This document shows, in pieces, positions 46,499-57,290 of a DNA stretch of 64,000 bases. The DNA is taken from the NCBI RefSeq assembly GCF_000429305.1, contig NZ_KE386878.1, positions 239,036 to 303,035 of the forward strand. The letters are read 5' to 3'. The notes below the pieces were generated by a model. That model ran no database searches, had not been told where the DNA came from, and saw nothing but the letters and a program-made list of their open reading frames with translations. The position numbers and the translations under genes are program-made. Positions within the stretch are counted from its first letter, which is position 1. The number at the start of each line of letters is the position of its first letter. This DNA is from Desulfovibrio inopinatus DSM 10711 (GTDB lineage Bacteria > Desulfobacterota > Desulfovibrionia > Desulfovibrionales > Desulfovibrionaceae).

Positions 46499-47779
46499 AT
46501 GCATTCGTCATATGGCGTTCAAACCAAGGTGCTTCTTGTCGAAGACAGTCGAACGTTTGGTGCTTTTGTCTCACAACGTATTCAAGCTGATCTCGGTACC
46601 GATGTCGCATGGACCATGTCGTTGGCTGAAACTCGGGAATTGATACTTCGTGAAGGCCACACATTTTTTATGGCATTGTTGGATATTAATTTGCCTGATG
46701 CGCCGGATGGTCAAGTTGTTGATGAGGTGTTGTCCAAAGGGATCCCTGCCGCAGTATTTACAGGAGAAATCAGTGACGATTTGCGTGATTTGTATTGGTC
46801 CAAACAAATTATAGACTACGTAACCAAAGACTCTATCGAGGTTGTGGATTACGTGGTGAGACTTGTCGCTCGGATTCGCGCCAATGCTGGCATTGGTGTG
46901 GCAGTAGTTGACGATTCCAGTTTGTCGAGACGACAGATGACGAGCTTGCTCCGCGCTCATCGTTATATCGTCTACGATGTCGAGAATGGTGAAGCCTGTT
47001 TAGATTTATTGACAAAGCATCCGGACATCAAACTCGTCATCACAGATTATAACATGGCACACATGGACGGGTTTATGCTGACTCGTGAAATTCGTAAGCG
47101 CTATTCCAAAGATGTTTTGTCAATAATAGGCATTTCAGCGCATGGCGGACTCTCGATTTCAGCACGTTTTATTAAAAGTGGGGCCAATGATTATTTGAAT
47201 AAACCATTTGTTAATGAAGAATTTTATTGTCGCGTTTCACAAAATGTCGAGATGATTGAACTCATTAACAATATTCGAGAATACGCGAATAAAGACTATC
47301 TGACGGGAATATCGAATCGTCGCCATTTTTTTGAACAAGCGCAACACGCCTTTGATCTCCATAAAGACGCGCAGCTTCCGTGCGCTATGGTTATTATCGA
47401 CATCGACGATTTCAAAGGGATCAACGATTCATTTGGACATGATGTTGGAGACAAGGCACTTCATTGGTTTGCCCAGCTTCTCGCTGATCGATTTGGTCAA
47501 GATCATCTTGTCGCGCGATTCGGTGGCGAAGAATTCTCCATCTTTTTACGCAACGTTTCCCGAGAAGAAGCATTCCAGCTCTTGGATGCATTACGTGAAC
47601 ATGTCGGTTGCCATCATATACCGGTCGGGGAAATGTTATTGCGTTTTACCATCAGCATTGGTGTGAGCTTCACACCGCAAGCGTCGCTTGAGACCATGAT
47701 TAAACAGGCCGATGACTTGCTGTATTCAGCCAAGCATTCCGGTCGAAATCGGGTTGTTGTGGAGAAGACGTCTAAGTGA
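46499..47779 (+). CDS. diguanylate cyclase with two receiver domains
   Basis: A 426-residue PleD-like protein: REC1 (residues ~9-125, phospho-acceptor in LLDINLPD, lysine in VTKDS), REC2 (~137-255, VVDDSSLSR, VITDYNMAHMDG, LNKPF) and GGDEF (~265-424). The active site reads RFGGEEF, as in active cyclases that make cyclic di-GMP. The usual RxxD product-inhibition site seven residues upstream is absent (the sequence there is GQDH), so the enzyme may escape feedback inhibition. The start follows AAAGGTGAT. It stands alone, followed by its own terminator. Confidence 0.92.
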   Translation: MHSSYGVQTKVLLVEDSRTFGAFVSQRIQADLGTDVAWTMSLAETRELILREGHTFFMALLDINLPDAPDGQVVDEVLSKGIPAAVFTGEISDDLRDLYWSKQIIDYVTKDSIEVVDYVVRLVARIRANAGIGVAVVDDSSLSRRQMTSLLRAHRYIVYDVENGEACLDLLTKHPDIKLVITDYNMAHMDGFMLTREIRKRYSKDVLSIIGISAHGGLSISARFIKSGANDYLNKPFVNEEFYCRVSQNVEMIELINNIREYANKDYLTGISNRRHFFEQAQHAFDLHKDAQLPCAMVIIDIDDFKGINDSFGHDVGDKALHWFAQLLADRFGQDHLVARFGGEEFSIFLRNVSREEAFQLLDALREHVGCHHIPVGEMLLRFTISIGVSFTPQASLETMIKQADDLLYSAKHSGRNRVVVEKTSK

Positions 47780-47791
47780 GGTATGACATCA

Positions 47792-47818
47792 CAAAAGCCA
47801 GCATGTGACTGGCTTTTG
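47792..47818. terminator. shared terminator, GGDEF gene and rnhA
   Basis: CAAAAGCCAG and CTGGCTTTTG form a 10-bp stem with a 7-base loop between two convergent genes; A/T bases flank it on both strands. Confidence 0.8.
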
Positions 47819-47840
47819 CGTGAGAGGTAACATTGTTGTT

Positions 47841-48311
47841 TTAGCCGGTATATGCCGTGTCTTCCGGTTGACCGGGTTTTTCCGCCATACCTTTAGCCAA
47901 CACATCGCAGCGCTCATTTTGGGGATGCCCTGTATGGCCTCGAACCCATGAAAAGCGGACATCATGTTGTTCCAACAAGGGCATAAGGCGTTTCCAGAGG
48001 TCCACGTTTTTGACGGGCGTTTTCGACGCGGTCACCCAACCTTTGCGAACCCAACCGGCAAGCCATTTTTTCTCGATAGCGTCATGGACATAGCGTGAAT
48101 CCGTCACAATCTGCACCGAACATGGTCTGGTCAAAACTGACAGAGCTTCGATGACGGCAAGAAGTTCCATACGATTGTTGGTTGTTTTTCGAAAGCCGCC
48201 ACAGAGTTCTTTTTGCGTATCGCCGAATTCGAGAATGGCAGCCCATCCGCCTCGACCGGGATTACCCAGACAGGCGCCATCTGTGTAAATGGTTACTGTA
48301 TCCTGTGTCAT
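47841..48311 (-). CDS. rnhA: ribonuclease HI
   Basis: RNase HI removes RNA from RNA-DNA hybrids. The 156-residue protein has the catalytic D-E-D-D set: [42 protein letters not shown] and the late aspartate in [22 protein letters not shown] is the typical loop. It overlaps the upstream gene by 4 bases (ATGA) and is the last gene of a minus-strand unit with a TPM-like membrane protein and an ABC ATPase. Confidence 0.95.
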   Translation of the reverse strand: MTQDTVTIYTDGACLGNPGRGGWAAILEFGDTQKELCGGFRKTTNNRMELLAVIEALSVLTRPCSVQIVTDSRYVHDAIEKKWLAGWVRKGWVTASKTPVKNVDLWKRLMPLLEQHDVRFSWVRGHTGHPQNERCDVLAKGMAEKPGQPEDTAYTG

Positions 48312-48817
48312 GAAGATCCTTGTTCGTGCAGTCCGGTATTGAGCTCTTCCCAGAGGAGTTGCAAAGCTACTTCTATGCCCAAGCCGTATCGTGCGGTTTT
48401 GATGTAATCGTTGAAATGGTTCTCTTTTAAATACAAAACAAAATCCGGGCCCAGAGCCCGAGCCACCAAGGGTGGAAATTCAACAACAGCAAAGCCTTCC
48501 GTCGTGTTGAGACCGATAAAAAGCGTTTTCGGATCAAGTGAAGGAATTTGCAGATGCTTGTTTGTGACTTTGATCTTGAGGGTAATGCCATAAGTGGTTT
48601 GGAAGCGGCTGGCATACTCGCGAAGTTGTGCTCGTTCATCTTTACTCAGAACATTGCCGAGGTCAACAATGTCGAGTTTCGATTTGATTTGGTCGAACTT
48701 TCTATTGAAGTTCCAACTGAAAAGCATCACGACACCGATGATGACAAACAGGACTCCGAATCCGCGCAGAACTCGCTCAATGTTGGATTTCCCTTCCACT
48801 TTGAAAAAAACTCTCAC
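48308..48817 (-). CDS. membrane-anchored TPM-like domain protein
   Basis: A 169-residue protein with one N-terminal membrane span (residues ~18-36) and a soluble domain that resembles the TPM (YgcG/Psb32) fold: [36 protein letters not shown], then a hydrophobic core and a C-terminal helix. TPM domains occur in membrane protein quality control; the activity here is unknown. The start is a GTG overlapping the ABC ATPase stop (GTGA), with GGAGG about 12 bases upstream. The TPM assignment is by pattern and moderately sure. Confidence 0.6.
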   Translation of the reverse strand: MRVFFKVEGKSNIERVLRGFGVLFVIIGVVMLFSWNFNRKFDQIKSKLDIVDLGNVLSKDERAQLREYASRFQTTYGITLKIKVTNKHLQIPSLDPKTLFIGLNTTEGFAVVEFPPLVARALGPDFVLYLKENHFNDYIKTARYGLGIEVALQLLWEELNTGLHEQGSS

Positions 48818-49518
48818 GTCAGGGAGGCCTCCATGTATTCACTGGGGTGGTTGGAAGAATGTTCTTCAAGTCGGCCATCACGCATATGAACGATACGATG
48901 ACAGCGTTTTGCCAACGTGTTGTCATGGGTAATGAGAATAAGTGTTGCAGCTATACGTTGTGCCAGGTCGAAAAGCAGATTCATGACGGTCTCGCCCGTT
49001 GCCGCATCGAGGTTTCCAGTGGGTTCATCGGCGAGAATGAGTTTCGGCTGTCCGGCAAAGGCTCGAGCAAGGGCGACACGTTGTTGCTCACCACCCGAGA
49101 GCTGGCTTGGATAGTGCGTGAGGCGTGACCCGAGTCCAACCGCATCAAGTGCCTTTTGGGCTTGTTCAAAGGCATCGGTTGTATAGGCGAGTTCCAACGG
49201 CAATGCGACGTTTTCTAACGCTGTCATAGATGGTGCCAAATGGAACGACTGAAACACGATGCCGACATTATCACGGCGGAAGGTGGCCAAGGCATCTTCA
49301 TTGAGGGTGTCCAGGTGCATGCCAGCGGCAACAACTTCACCGGATGTTGCTTTTTCAAGGCCGGCCATCAGCATGAGCAATGTCGTTTTCCCGGCTCCGG
49401 AAGGGCCGGCAATAGCGACAATGTCACCATGTTCCACCTGAAAGTCCACTCCGCGCAGAATATTGACCCTTCCAGCTGGACTGGATAATGTAAGATGGAC
49501 GTTTTTTAGGCTCATCAT
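48814..49518 (-). CDS. YbbA/LolD-like ABC transporter ATPase
   Basis: A 234-residue MacB-class ATPase with GPSGAGKTT (Walker A), LSGGEQQR (signature), LILADEPTG (Walker B) and the H-loop ITHD. MacB-class ATPases partner FtsX-like permeases for lipoprotein sorting or export. It is divergent from a tesA-like gene, as ybbA is in E. coli, but no ybbP/lolC-type permease is adjacent; instead a TPM-like membrane protein overlaps its stop. The start is one of GTG 49527, ATG 49518 or ATG 49515; the ATG at 49518 suits the weak GAAAG site best. Confidence 0.85.
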   Translation of the reverse strand: MMSLKNVHLTLSSPAGRVNILRGVDFQVEHGDIVAIAGPSGAGKTTLLMLMAGLEKATSGEVVAAGMHLDTLNEDALATFRRDNVGIVFQSFHLAPSMTALENVALPLELAYTTDAFEQAQKALDAVGLGSRLTHYPSQLSGGEQQRVALARAFAGQPKLILADEPTGNLDAATGETVMNLLFDLAQRIAATLILITHDNTLAKRCHRIVHMRDGRLEEHSSNHPSEYMEASLT

Positions 49519-49563
49519 TGGTGTCACTTTCGATCAACCTTGTTTGAGGTCTATGAGGAGAGT

Positions 49564-50235
49564 ATGCGAGTCTACCATGATCGGTTCTCGATTCCAATGA
49601 GCCCTCTTGGGGCTTGGTTGGCCATATTGTGTCTGTGTTTGCTTCCACATACGGTGCAGGCGGCTACTATTGTCGCTTTTGGTGATAGTCTGACCGCTGG
49701 TTTTGGCTTGTCGCAGGATGAAGCATTTCCCGCGGTGCTTGAAAACACGTTACGTAATAAAGGGTATGATGTAACAATCGTCAACGCCGGAATTTCTGGA
49801 GATACGACCGCTGGTGGGGTCTCACGTCTTTCAGCTGTGTTGTCCCAAAAACCGGATGGTGTCATTCTCGAACTCGGTGCCAACGATGGATTACGTGCTT
49901 TTGATGTCGCGTTTATGAAGGATAATTTGCATACAATTCTTTCAACCCTGCAAAAACATGATATTCCGACGTTACTGGTCGGCATGTATGCTCCACGAAA
50001 TATGGGACCAGTGTATGGCAAACAGTACAAAGCGGCGTTCTCTAGCCTTGCCGAAGAATTTAATGCGGCGTTCTACCCGTTTTTCCTGGAAGGTGTTGCT
50101 CTGGATCCCGATCTTGTCTTGTCGGATGGGCTCCATCCGAATGCTGAAGGGGTACAGCGTATCGTTCAGCGTATTCTCCCAACGGTGGAAACGTTTCTGG
50201 AGAAGCAAGGTGTCGCGACACATCAAACTCCGTAA
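49564..50235 (+). CDS. tesA: TesA-like GDSL lysophospholipase/thioesterase
   Basis: A 223-residue periplasmic GDSL hydrolase that cleaves acyl esters and thioesters. The signal peptide (LGAWLAILCLCLLPHTVQA) precedes block I FGDSLTAGFGLS, block II NAGISGDTTAGG, block III LGANDGLR and the C-terminal DGLHPNAEG with Asp and His. The start at 49564 follows GAGGAGAG. It is divergent from the ybbA-like gene, a conserved pairing. Confidence 0.92.
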   Translation: MRVYHDRFSIPMSPLGAWLAILCLCLLPHTVQAATIVAFGDSLTAGFGLSQDEAFPAVLENTLRNKGYDVTIVNAGISGDTTAGGVSRLSAVLSQKPDGVILELGANDGLRAFDVAFMKDNLHTILSTLQKHDIPTLLVGMYAPRNMGPVYGKQYKAAFSSLAEEFNAAFYPFFLEGVALDPDLVLSDGLHPNAEGVQRIVQRILPTVETFLEKQGVATHQTP

Positions 50236-50375
50236 TTCAAGAAAAAATTGGGAAAATGCTATGCTTACTCTTGCCATTTATCGCATTTGGCCGCATTCTT
50301 CCCGCGCTCAAAACATACAAGGCTTACAAAACGTGAGCCTCAATCAGCCAACCCGCCAAAGCGTATGTTGTATTC

Positions 50376-51164
50376 ATGAATAGAATTGTCCTTGCCGATG
50401 TCGGCAATACCAATGTTAAGCTGGGAATCACCACTGCTGGTGGTGAAATCGATGCCTATGTCATCCCGACTGATCCGTTGGACACGGCTGATAATTGGGG
50501 GCTTCGTCTTCTTAATATTTTGCGCCATGCTGATGTGCGTCCCGAAGATGTTGAAGCCGTGCTTGTTTCCAGCGTGGTTCCCCCCATGGACCCGTTGATT
50601 GATAACGCCTGCCGGCGATTTCTTCAGCGCGCTCCATTGTTTGTTCCCAAAAGCTTGCCCGTTCCCCTCAATAATTGCTACGAACGGCCCTATGAAGTTG
50701 GTGCCGACCGATTGGTGACGGCTTATGCCGCGCGTCGTATCCATCCGGAAGGGGGATTGATTGTCATCGATTTCGGTACGGCCACAACTTTTGAATGTGT
50801 CCGTGGAAATGATTATCTTGGCGGCCTCATTTGTCCGGGAGTGCTCAGTTCGGCCCAGGCACTGTCTTCCAGGACGGCCAAGTTGCCTCAAATAACCCTG
50901 GAGCCCTCGACAGACGAGTTGACGATCGGCAAGAGCACGTCCGAATCGTTGAATCAGGGGCTTGTGTTCGGATTTGCCGCAATGGTTGATGGGATAGCAA
51001 CGCGGCTTACTGCATTGCTCGATAGCCCTGTCACTGTAACGGCAACAGGCGGCTTTGCCGCAAAGTTGGCCCCATATTGTGAACGAATCGATGATGTGCA
51101 GCCCGACCTTCTGCTTGGCGGGCTTCGCCGTCTGTATCTGGAAACCATGCAATCAACACCCTAG
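50376..51164 (+). CDS. coaX: type III pantothenate kinase
   Basis: CoaX phosphorylates pantothenate in the first step of CoA synthesis, without the feedback inhibition by CoA seen in CoaA. The 262-residue ASKHA-fold protein has the phosphate loop ADVGNTNVKLGI, the GADRLVTAYAA motif, the catalytic acid segment VIDFGTATTFE, and GLICPGVLSSAQALSSRTAKLP. The ribosome site is unclear. Enolase follows ~40 bases later. Confidence 0.93.
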   Translation: MNRIVLADVGNTNVKLGITTAGGEIDAYVIPTDPLDTADNWGLRLLNILRHADVRPEDVEAVLVSSVVPPMDPLIDNACRRFLQRAPLFVPKSLPVPLNNCYERPYEVGADRLVTAYAARRIHPEGGLIVIDFGTATTFECVRGNDYLGGLICPGVLSSAQALSSRTAKLPQITLEPSTDELTIGKSTSESLNQGLVFGFAAMVDGIATRLTALLDSPVTVTATGGFAAKLAPYCERIDDVQPDLLLGGLRRLYLETMQSTP

Positions 51165-52499
<1,335 letters not shown>

Positions 52500-52534
52500 T
52501 CTCGAAACCCCGTTTCGGGATTTCTCCCCATCAC

Positions 52535-52562
52535 GCACCGGCCGTTTACAGACGGCCGGTGC
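52535..52562 (+). terminator. hairpin between eno and folD
   Basis: GCACCGGCCGT and ACGGCCGGTGC form a perfect 11-bp stem with a 6-base loop. No T run follows, so it may be a partial terminator. Confidence 0.6.
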
Positions 52563-52585
52563 ACAAGGCATAAAGAGAATCTTTA

Positions 52586-53446
52586 ATGATCGTACTTGAT
52601 GGAAAACAAACTGCCGCCGAAATTCGAGCGAAGTTAAAGAACGACGTCGAAGGACTCGTGAAAAAACATGGTCGCTCGCCGTGTCTGGCCGTTATCCTCG
52701 TGGGGGAAGATCCGGCTTCACAGATTTACGTGCGTAATAAAGAACGCGCCTGTGAAGAGGTCGGTATTCATTCTCGCGCTTTTCGGCTTGATGCCGACAC
52801 CACCCAGGAAAAGCTTGAGAAACTCATTTCCGATCTGAACGCCAGTGATGACATTGATGGTATTTTACTGCAGTTGCCATTGCCTTCCGGTCTTGATCCA
52901 CTGGCCTGCCAGTTATTGACATCTCCAGGCAAAGATGTTGACGGGTTTCACCCGGAAAACATGGGGCGTCTGACGATGGGGATGCCAGGCTTACGGCCGT
53001 GTACTCCGGCTGGTGTTATGGCCGTTCTTGAGCGGTACGACATCAGTCCTGCGGGCAAGCATGCGGTGGTCATCGGTCGCAGTAACATCGTGGGTAAACC
53101 CATGGCGATGATGCTTGCGCAAACCGGACCATTAGCCAATGCTACGGTGACAATCTGCCACTCGCGCACAAAAGATTTACCCGGAATTTGTCGTCAGGCC
53201 GATATTGTTATCGCAGCGGTGGGGCGGCCCAAAATGGTCAAAAAAGATTGGGTCAAACCCGGCGCGGTTGTCATTGATGTTGGCATGAACCGTACCGACG
53301 AAGGGTTGTGCGGCGATGTGGATTACGAGGAGCTTAAGGAAACAGCTTCGGCCATGACCCCGGTTCCGGGGGGCATCGGTCCCATGACGATTGCTCAACT
53401 GCTCGTAAACACGGTTGAAGCCTATAAGAATCACATGAACGCCTAA
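52586..53446 (+). CDS. folD: methylenetetrahydrofolate dehydrogenase/cyclohydrolase
   Basis: FolD interconverts 5,10-methylene-, methenyl- and 10-formyl-tetrahydrofolate. The 286-residue protein has the catalytic lysine region [42 protein letters not shown], the nucleotide loop [16 protein letters not shown], and [15 protein letters not shown]. It is complete. It stands after enolase with an intervening hairpin and is closed by a strong terminator. Confidence 0.96.
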   Translation: MIVLDGKQTAAEIRAKLKNDVEGLVKKHGRSPCLAVILVGEDPASQIYVRNKERACEEVGIHSRAFRLDADTTQEKLEKLISDLNASDDIDGILLQLPLPSGLDPLACQLLTSPGKDVDGFHPENMGRLTMGMPGLRPCTPAGVMAVLERYDISPAGKHAVVIGRSNIVGKPMAMMLAQTGPLANATVTICHSRTKDLPGICRQADIVIAAVGRPKMVKKDWVKPGAVVIDVGMNRTDEGLCGDVDYEELKETASAMTPVPGGIGPMTIAQLLVNTVEAYKNHMNA

Positions 53447-53470
53447 TAAGCATCCGCTTTGGATGGAAAG

Positions 53471-53505
53471 ACGGCCGGAGCATTTGCTTTTCGGCCGTTT
53501 TTTTT
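53471..53505 (+). terminator. folD terminator
   Basis: ACGGCCG and CGGCCGT form the stem around a 14-base loop that can pair further (AGCA/TGCT), followed by eight or more Ts. Confidence 0.88.
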
Positions 53506-53518
53506 GTGTGCCAGGCAT

Positions 53519-53720
53519 GGCGCGACTCTCGGAGGTGAAAGTCCTCTCCAGGCCCTGATGGTAGGAACTGCTGAAGGCAACTGCGTCGCCGTGAGGCGGG
53601 GTGGGGAGGAGAGAGAGGGAGAGCGCCGGCGGCTGGGAGGATTATCCTCCCCTGATCCCACCTTCGGGACACATGGAATGCAGGAAGGGGCTGGAGAAAG
53701 GCATGGTTCGTGTCACTTGA
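53519..53720 (+). mobile_element. probable group II intron domain I remnant
   Basis: This GC/purine-rich non-coding stretch reads like the 5' part of a bacterial group II intron ribozyme: GCGCGACTC..GGAGGTGAAAGTCCTC, GGTAGGAACTGCTGAAGGCAACTGCGTC, CCGTGAGGCGGG, GGGAGG-ATTAT-CCTCCC (a perfect 6-bp hairpin at 53635-53651), and GGGACACATGGAATGCAGGAAGGGG. The GTGAAAGTCC, GGTAGGA and CGTGAGG elements recur in that class. No reverse transcriptase frame and no domain V hairpin follow, so only a fragment remains. I judged this by motif memory, not alignment; another structured RNA is possible. Confidence 0.45.
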
Positions 53721-53921
53721 GAAAAAGAGGGGTGGGGGATTTTCTCGACGGCAAGAAAGAATTGTCCCTTGTCTGAGGCGTTTTTGATGGGAGAGTGCTG
53801 ATACTTTGCTGGGAAAAGTGTCGTTTGGGGCTTGGATTACACCGCGGGCCGGATGAGTATGAAACTTTAACTGGTTACAGTCAGGTTGGTTGTACAGTGT
53901 CCCGTGTTTTAGAATCTCTGG

Positions 53922-54224
53922 TTACTCAATGGGCTTGAGAAACAAGCCCGCCGTGTGGCCGAGTGTTCCGTATTCAAGTACGAAGTCGATTCCGTTGAAA
54001 TGCAGTTCAAGGCGAGGCCTCTCTTTGGGAAAGTCTGGGGTGTGGCGTAAGCGTTCCAGTACTGTACAAAATCGTTTTGCGCTTTCATCAAGCCAACTCT
54101 GGACTTCAAAAGCATGAAGCAGGAGAGGGGGCCTCTTACGGAGATGATGTTCGGATTGGGAAAAACGGTGTTTATGGAAGTGGTTGAAATATTTAATTAT
54201 AAACTGTAGTGGGCATGGAACTGT
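53922..54224 (-). pseudogene. 5'-truncated coding fragment, unknown family
   Basis: A 100-codon frame with no start codon reads as a believable protein on the minus strand: ...AFEVQSWLDESAKRFCTVLERLRHTP... and ...FNGIDFVLEYGTLGHTAGLFLKPIE then a stop at 53922. It is bounded upstream by a stop at 54225-54227. The amphipathic composition and beta-hairpin-like C-terminus look like real coding sequence, whereas the start-bearing frame over the same bases does not. I do not recognise the family. It is probably the 3' end of a lost gene, next to the intron remnant. Confidence 0.4.
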
Positions 54225-54280
54225 CTATTATAACTGGAGGGATTGCAGAAACATCTCTGGGTGGAGCCATGTTAAAACGT

Positions 54281-54296
54281 CCTTTACATGTAAAGG
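54281..54296. promoter_or_regulatory. 16-bp palindrome, candidate enhancer site
   Basis: CCTTTACATGTAAAGG is a perfect palindrome about 100 bases upstream of the sigma-54 promoter at 54397. A half site TGTAAAGG repeats at 54301-54308 and a related ACATGTAA lies near 54316. The distance fits an upstream activator site for the AcoR-like protein encoded at 59509. Confidence 0.55.
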
Positions 54297-54396
54297 AGAG
54301 TGTAAAGGTATTTGAACATGTAATAGCTGAACAGGAGTGATGCTTTTCATCTAAAAAATGATGCATTTTGAATGTGTTAAAGAGTGATTAGCGTCA

Positions 54397-54412
54397 TGGC
54401 ATGTCCTTTGCT
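54397..54412 (+). promoter_or_regulatory. sigma-54 promoter of aldehyde oxidoreductase
   Basis: TGGCATGTCCTTTGCT fits the -24/-12 consensus with correct spacing, 27 bases before the start codon. It is the third clear site of this type in the window. Confidence 0.88.
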
Positions 54413-54438
54413 TTTTGAAAAGCAAAAAGGAGTAAGCC

Positions 54439-57183
54439 ATGAGTTCGCTATTGGAGAAAATATTATACATTAATGGAGTGGAAACAAGGCTTTTCACTTC
54501 CCCCAGCGCCAAGCTGGCTGACGTTCTACGGGAGCAACTGCATCTTACCGGGACGAAAGTCGGGTGTGGTCAAGGTCAATGCGGAGCCTGCTCCGTTCTG
54601 ATAGACGGAAAGGTTGTCCGTTCTTGCATCACCAAAATGAGTCGGGTTCCCGATAATGCGGAAATCATCACCATTGAAGGAATCGGTAAGCCAGGCAATC
54701 TTCATCCTCTTCAGAAGTCCTGGATTTTGCACGGTGGGGCGCAATGTGGATTCTGCTCGCCTGGCTTCATCGTTTCTGCGAAAGGACTTCTGGACGAAAA
54801 CGACGACCCGACCCGCGAGGAGGTCAGGAGCTGGTTCCAGAAACATCGTAACGCATGCCGTTGTACGGGATATAAGCCACTTGTCGATGCGGTGATGGAC
54901 GCTGCAAAAGTGATGCGGGGCGACGCTCCCGAACAAAGCTTGGAATATAAAATGGCCGAGGATGGCCGAATTTGGGGATCGAAATACCCTCGTCCCACAG
55001 CCGTGGGCAAAGTTACCGGCACGTTGGATTATGGGGCTGATCTCGGTTTGAAGCTTCCTGAAAACACCCTGCATCTTGCCTTGGTGCAGGCCGAAGTATC
55101 CCATGCCAACATTCTTGGAGTTGATACGTCAAAGGCGAAGATGATGCCCGGCGTGCATGCCGTCCTGACGGCCAGTGACGTGAAAGGAAGTAATCGGATT
55201 TTCGGTCTGGTTCAGGGGCCGAACTATAAGGGAGACGGCTGGGAACGGCCCATCATCAACGATACCAAGATTTTTCAATATGGCGATGTGGTGGCTGTTG
55301 TTTGCGCCGACTCATACGAACAGGCCTGCGCAGCGGCCAAGGAAGTGACCCTCGATCTTGAAAAACTGCCTGCGTATATGAGCGCTTCCGAAGCCATGGC
55401 CGAAGACGCTATTGAAATACATCCGGGGACGCCCAATGTCTATTTCACCCAACCTTTGACAAAAGGGGATGACCCGGCACCTTTCTTCGAAAAAGATGAC
55501 GTGGTAGTCGCTCAGGGCAATTTCACCACAAGTCGACAGCCTCATATGCCTATAGAGCCAGATGTGGCGTTTGCATATATGGGCGAAGACAATTTGCTGC
55601 ATATCCATAGCAAGTCCATCGGCGTGCATCTCCATCCTCTTATGATTTCCGCAGGCTTGGGACTGCCTCCCAATGAGATTGTCATGGCCTCGAACCCCAT
55701 GGGGGGGACGTTCGGCTACAAGTTGAGTCCCACTTCTGAAGCACTTTTGGGCGTTGCTGTCCTGGCCACCGGACATCCCTGTTTCCTCAGGTACACGTAT
55801 TATCAGCAAATGACCTATACAGGGAAGCGCTCGCCGTTTCATTTTAAAGCCCGTATGGCCGCGTCTAAGAAAACAGGTCGCATCCTGGCTTTGGAGCATG
55901 ACTTCTCCGTTGACCATGGACCGTACTGCGAGATGGCGGGACCGTTGACAGGGCGCGGGATTCAGTTCACCGGCGCAGGCTACGATATCCCGAATATACG
56001 CGGTATGGGGCGGGCCGTGTGCACCAACCATTCCTGGGGATCTGCGTTTCGCGGGTTCGGCGGAGTCCAATCACACTTTGTGGGGGAAACCCTGGTAGAT
56101 GAACTGGCCTATGCACTTGGTCAGGATCCGCTGGAATTTCGCTACGCCAATTGCTACCGAGAAGGCTCCACCACTCCAACCGGTGCAACGCCGGACGTTA
56201 TTGCGCTGCCGCAATTGCTTGAAGCGCTCCGCCCTAAATACCAAGAAGCCAAGGCTCGGACCGCCAAGGCCTCGACGAAAGAAATTAAGAAAGGTGCAGG
56301 AATCGCCATTGGTGTCTATGGCGCAGGAGTGGATGGGATAGACCAGGCGGAAGTTTTTGTTCAGTACGACCCGGATGACGGTGTCTCCCTCGGTTGCGCA
56401 TGGGAAGACCACGGGCAGGGCGCTGATATTGGTGCCGTGGGCACAACGCATGAATCATTGAGGCCCATGAATATTCCGATTGAGAAAATTCGCTTCAGTT
56501 GGCCGGATTCAGGCAAGCAACCCGACGCGGGCACGGCTGGCGCCTCGCGTTCACAGGTCGTCGTTGGAAGTGCGCTTCGGGCCGCCTGTCAGGCGATGAT
56601 GAACACGTTACAGAAGGCCGACGGAACCTTCATGACCTACCAAGAAGCTGTGGCCGCTGGAAAGCCCACACGTTTTGATGGCGTACACACCACGCAAGGC
56701 AGAGTTTGCGATCCGGAAACCGGACTTGGGAACCCTTTTGTCAATTGCATGTACACCATCTATCTGGCGGAAGTTTCCGTGGAAGTCGCAACCGGGAAAG
56801 TGAAGGTCGACAAAATCGCATGTGTTGCAGACCTCGGTTCCATCAACAACTATCTGACCGTTGACGGCCAAATTTATGGCTGCATTGCACAAGGCATCGG
56901 ACTGGCCTTGAGTGAAGACTTCGAGGACATCGAAAAGCACTCCACCATGATCGGCGGTGGCTTCCCCTACATAGAGAGTATTCCGGACGATATGGAGATT
57001 ACGTATTTTGAAAACAATTTGCGTGAACATGGTCCCTTCGGCGCTTCTGGAGCTGGGGAAGGCCCTATGGTCAACCCGCATATGGCCGTCATAAACGCCA
57101 TTCGTGATGCATGCGGTGCTCGGATATACAGACTGCCGGCTACCCCTGATAGAGTTTTGGAAGCGTTGCGCGCAGGGAATTGA
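54439..57183 (+). CDS. molybdenum aldehyde oxidoreductase (MOP type)
   Basis: A 914-residue xanthine-oxidase-family enzyme close in length and plan to the D. gigas aldehyde oxidoreductase (907 residues). It oxidises aldehydes to acids and passes electrons through two [2Fe-2S] clusters. The first cluster motif is GCGQGQCGACSVL...C; the second is CGFCSPGFI with CRCTGYK. The Mo-pterin domain has QPHMPIEPD, GFGGVQSHF and the base-catalyst segment GASGAGEG. There is no FAD domain, so a flavodoxin or ferredoxin probably accepts the electrons. AAGGAG precedes the start. It heads the alcohol/aldehyde module and is under sigma-54 control. Confidence 0.95.
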   Translation: MSSLLEKILYINGVETRLFTSPSAKLADVLREQLHLTGTKVGCGQGQCGACSVLIDGKVVRSCITKMSRVPDNAEIITIEGIGKPGNLHPLQKSWILHGGAQCGFCSPGFIVSAKGLLDENDDPTREEVRSWFQKHRNACRCTGYKPLVDAVMDAAKVMRGDAPEQSLEYKMAEDGRIWGSKYPRPTAVGKVTGTLDYGADLGLKLPENTLHLALVQAEVSHANILGVDTSKAKMMPGVHAVLTASDVKGSNRIFGLVQGPNYKGDGWERPIINDTKIFQYGDVVAVVCADSYEQACAAAKEVTLDLEKLPAYMSASEAMAEDAIEIHPGTPNVYFTQPLTKGDDPAPFFEKDDVVVAQGNFTTSRQPHMPIEPDVAFAYMGEDNLLHIHSKSIGVHLHPLMISAGLGLPPNEIVMASNPMGGTFGYKLSPTSEALLGVAVLATGHPCFLRYTYYQQMTYTGKRSPFHFKARMAASKKTGRILALEHDFSVDHGPYCEMAGPLTGRGIQFTGAGYDIPNIRGMGRAVCTNHSWGSAFRGFGGVQSHFVGETLVDELAYALGQDPLEFRYANCYREGSTTPTGATPDVIALPQLLEALRPKYQEAKARTAKASTKEIKKGAGIAIGVYGAGVDGIDQAEVFVQYDPDDGVSLGCAWEDHGQGADIGAVGTTHESLRPMNIPIEKIRFSWPDSGKQPDAGTAGASRSQVVVGSALRAACQAMMNTLQKADGTFMTYQEAVAAGKPTRFDGVHTTQGRVCDPETGLGNPFVNCMYTIYLAEVSVEVATGKVKVDKIACVADLGSINNYLTVDGQIYGCIAQGIGLALSEDFEDIEKHSTMIGGGFPYIESIPDDMEITYFENNLREHGPFGASGAGEGPMVNPHMAVINAIRDACGARIYRLPATPDRVLEALRAGN

Positions 57184-57290
57184 CAGAGTGTTTGACTTCT
57201 CTGAAGAGTGTCAGACGCTTGAGTAGGAGTTGAAGTTTCAAATACATTTTATGCTTTGATCCATAATCCTTTAATGCAGCGAGGAAAGCT

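Noticed and set aside
53519-53720. RNase P RNA or tmRNA
   Set aside because: The universally conserved strings of either RNA are absent; the motifs fit a group II intron fragment better.
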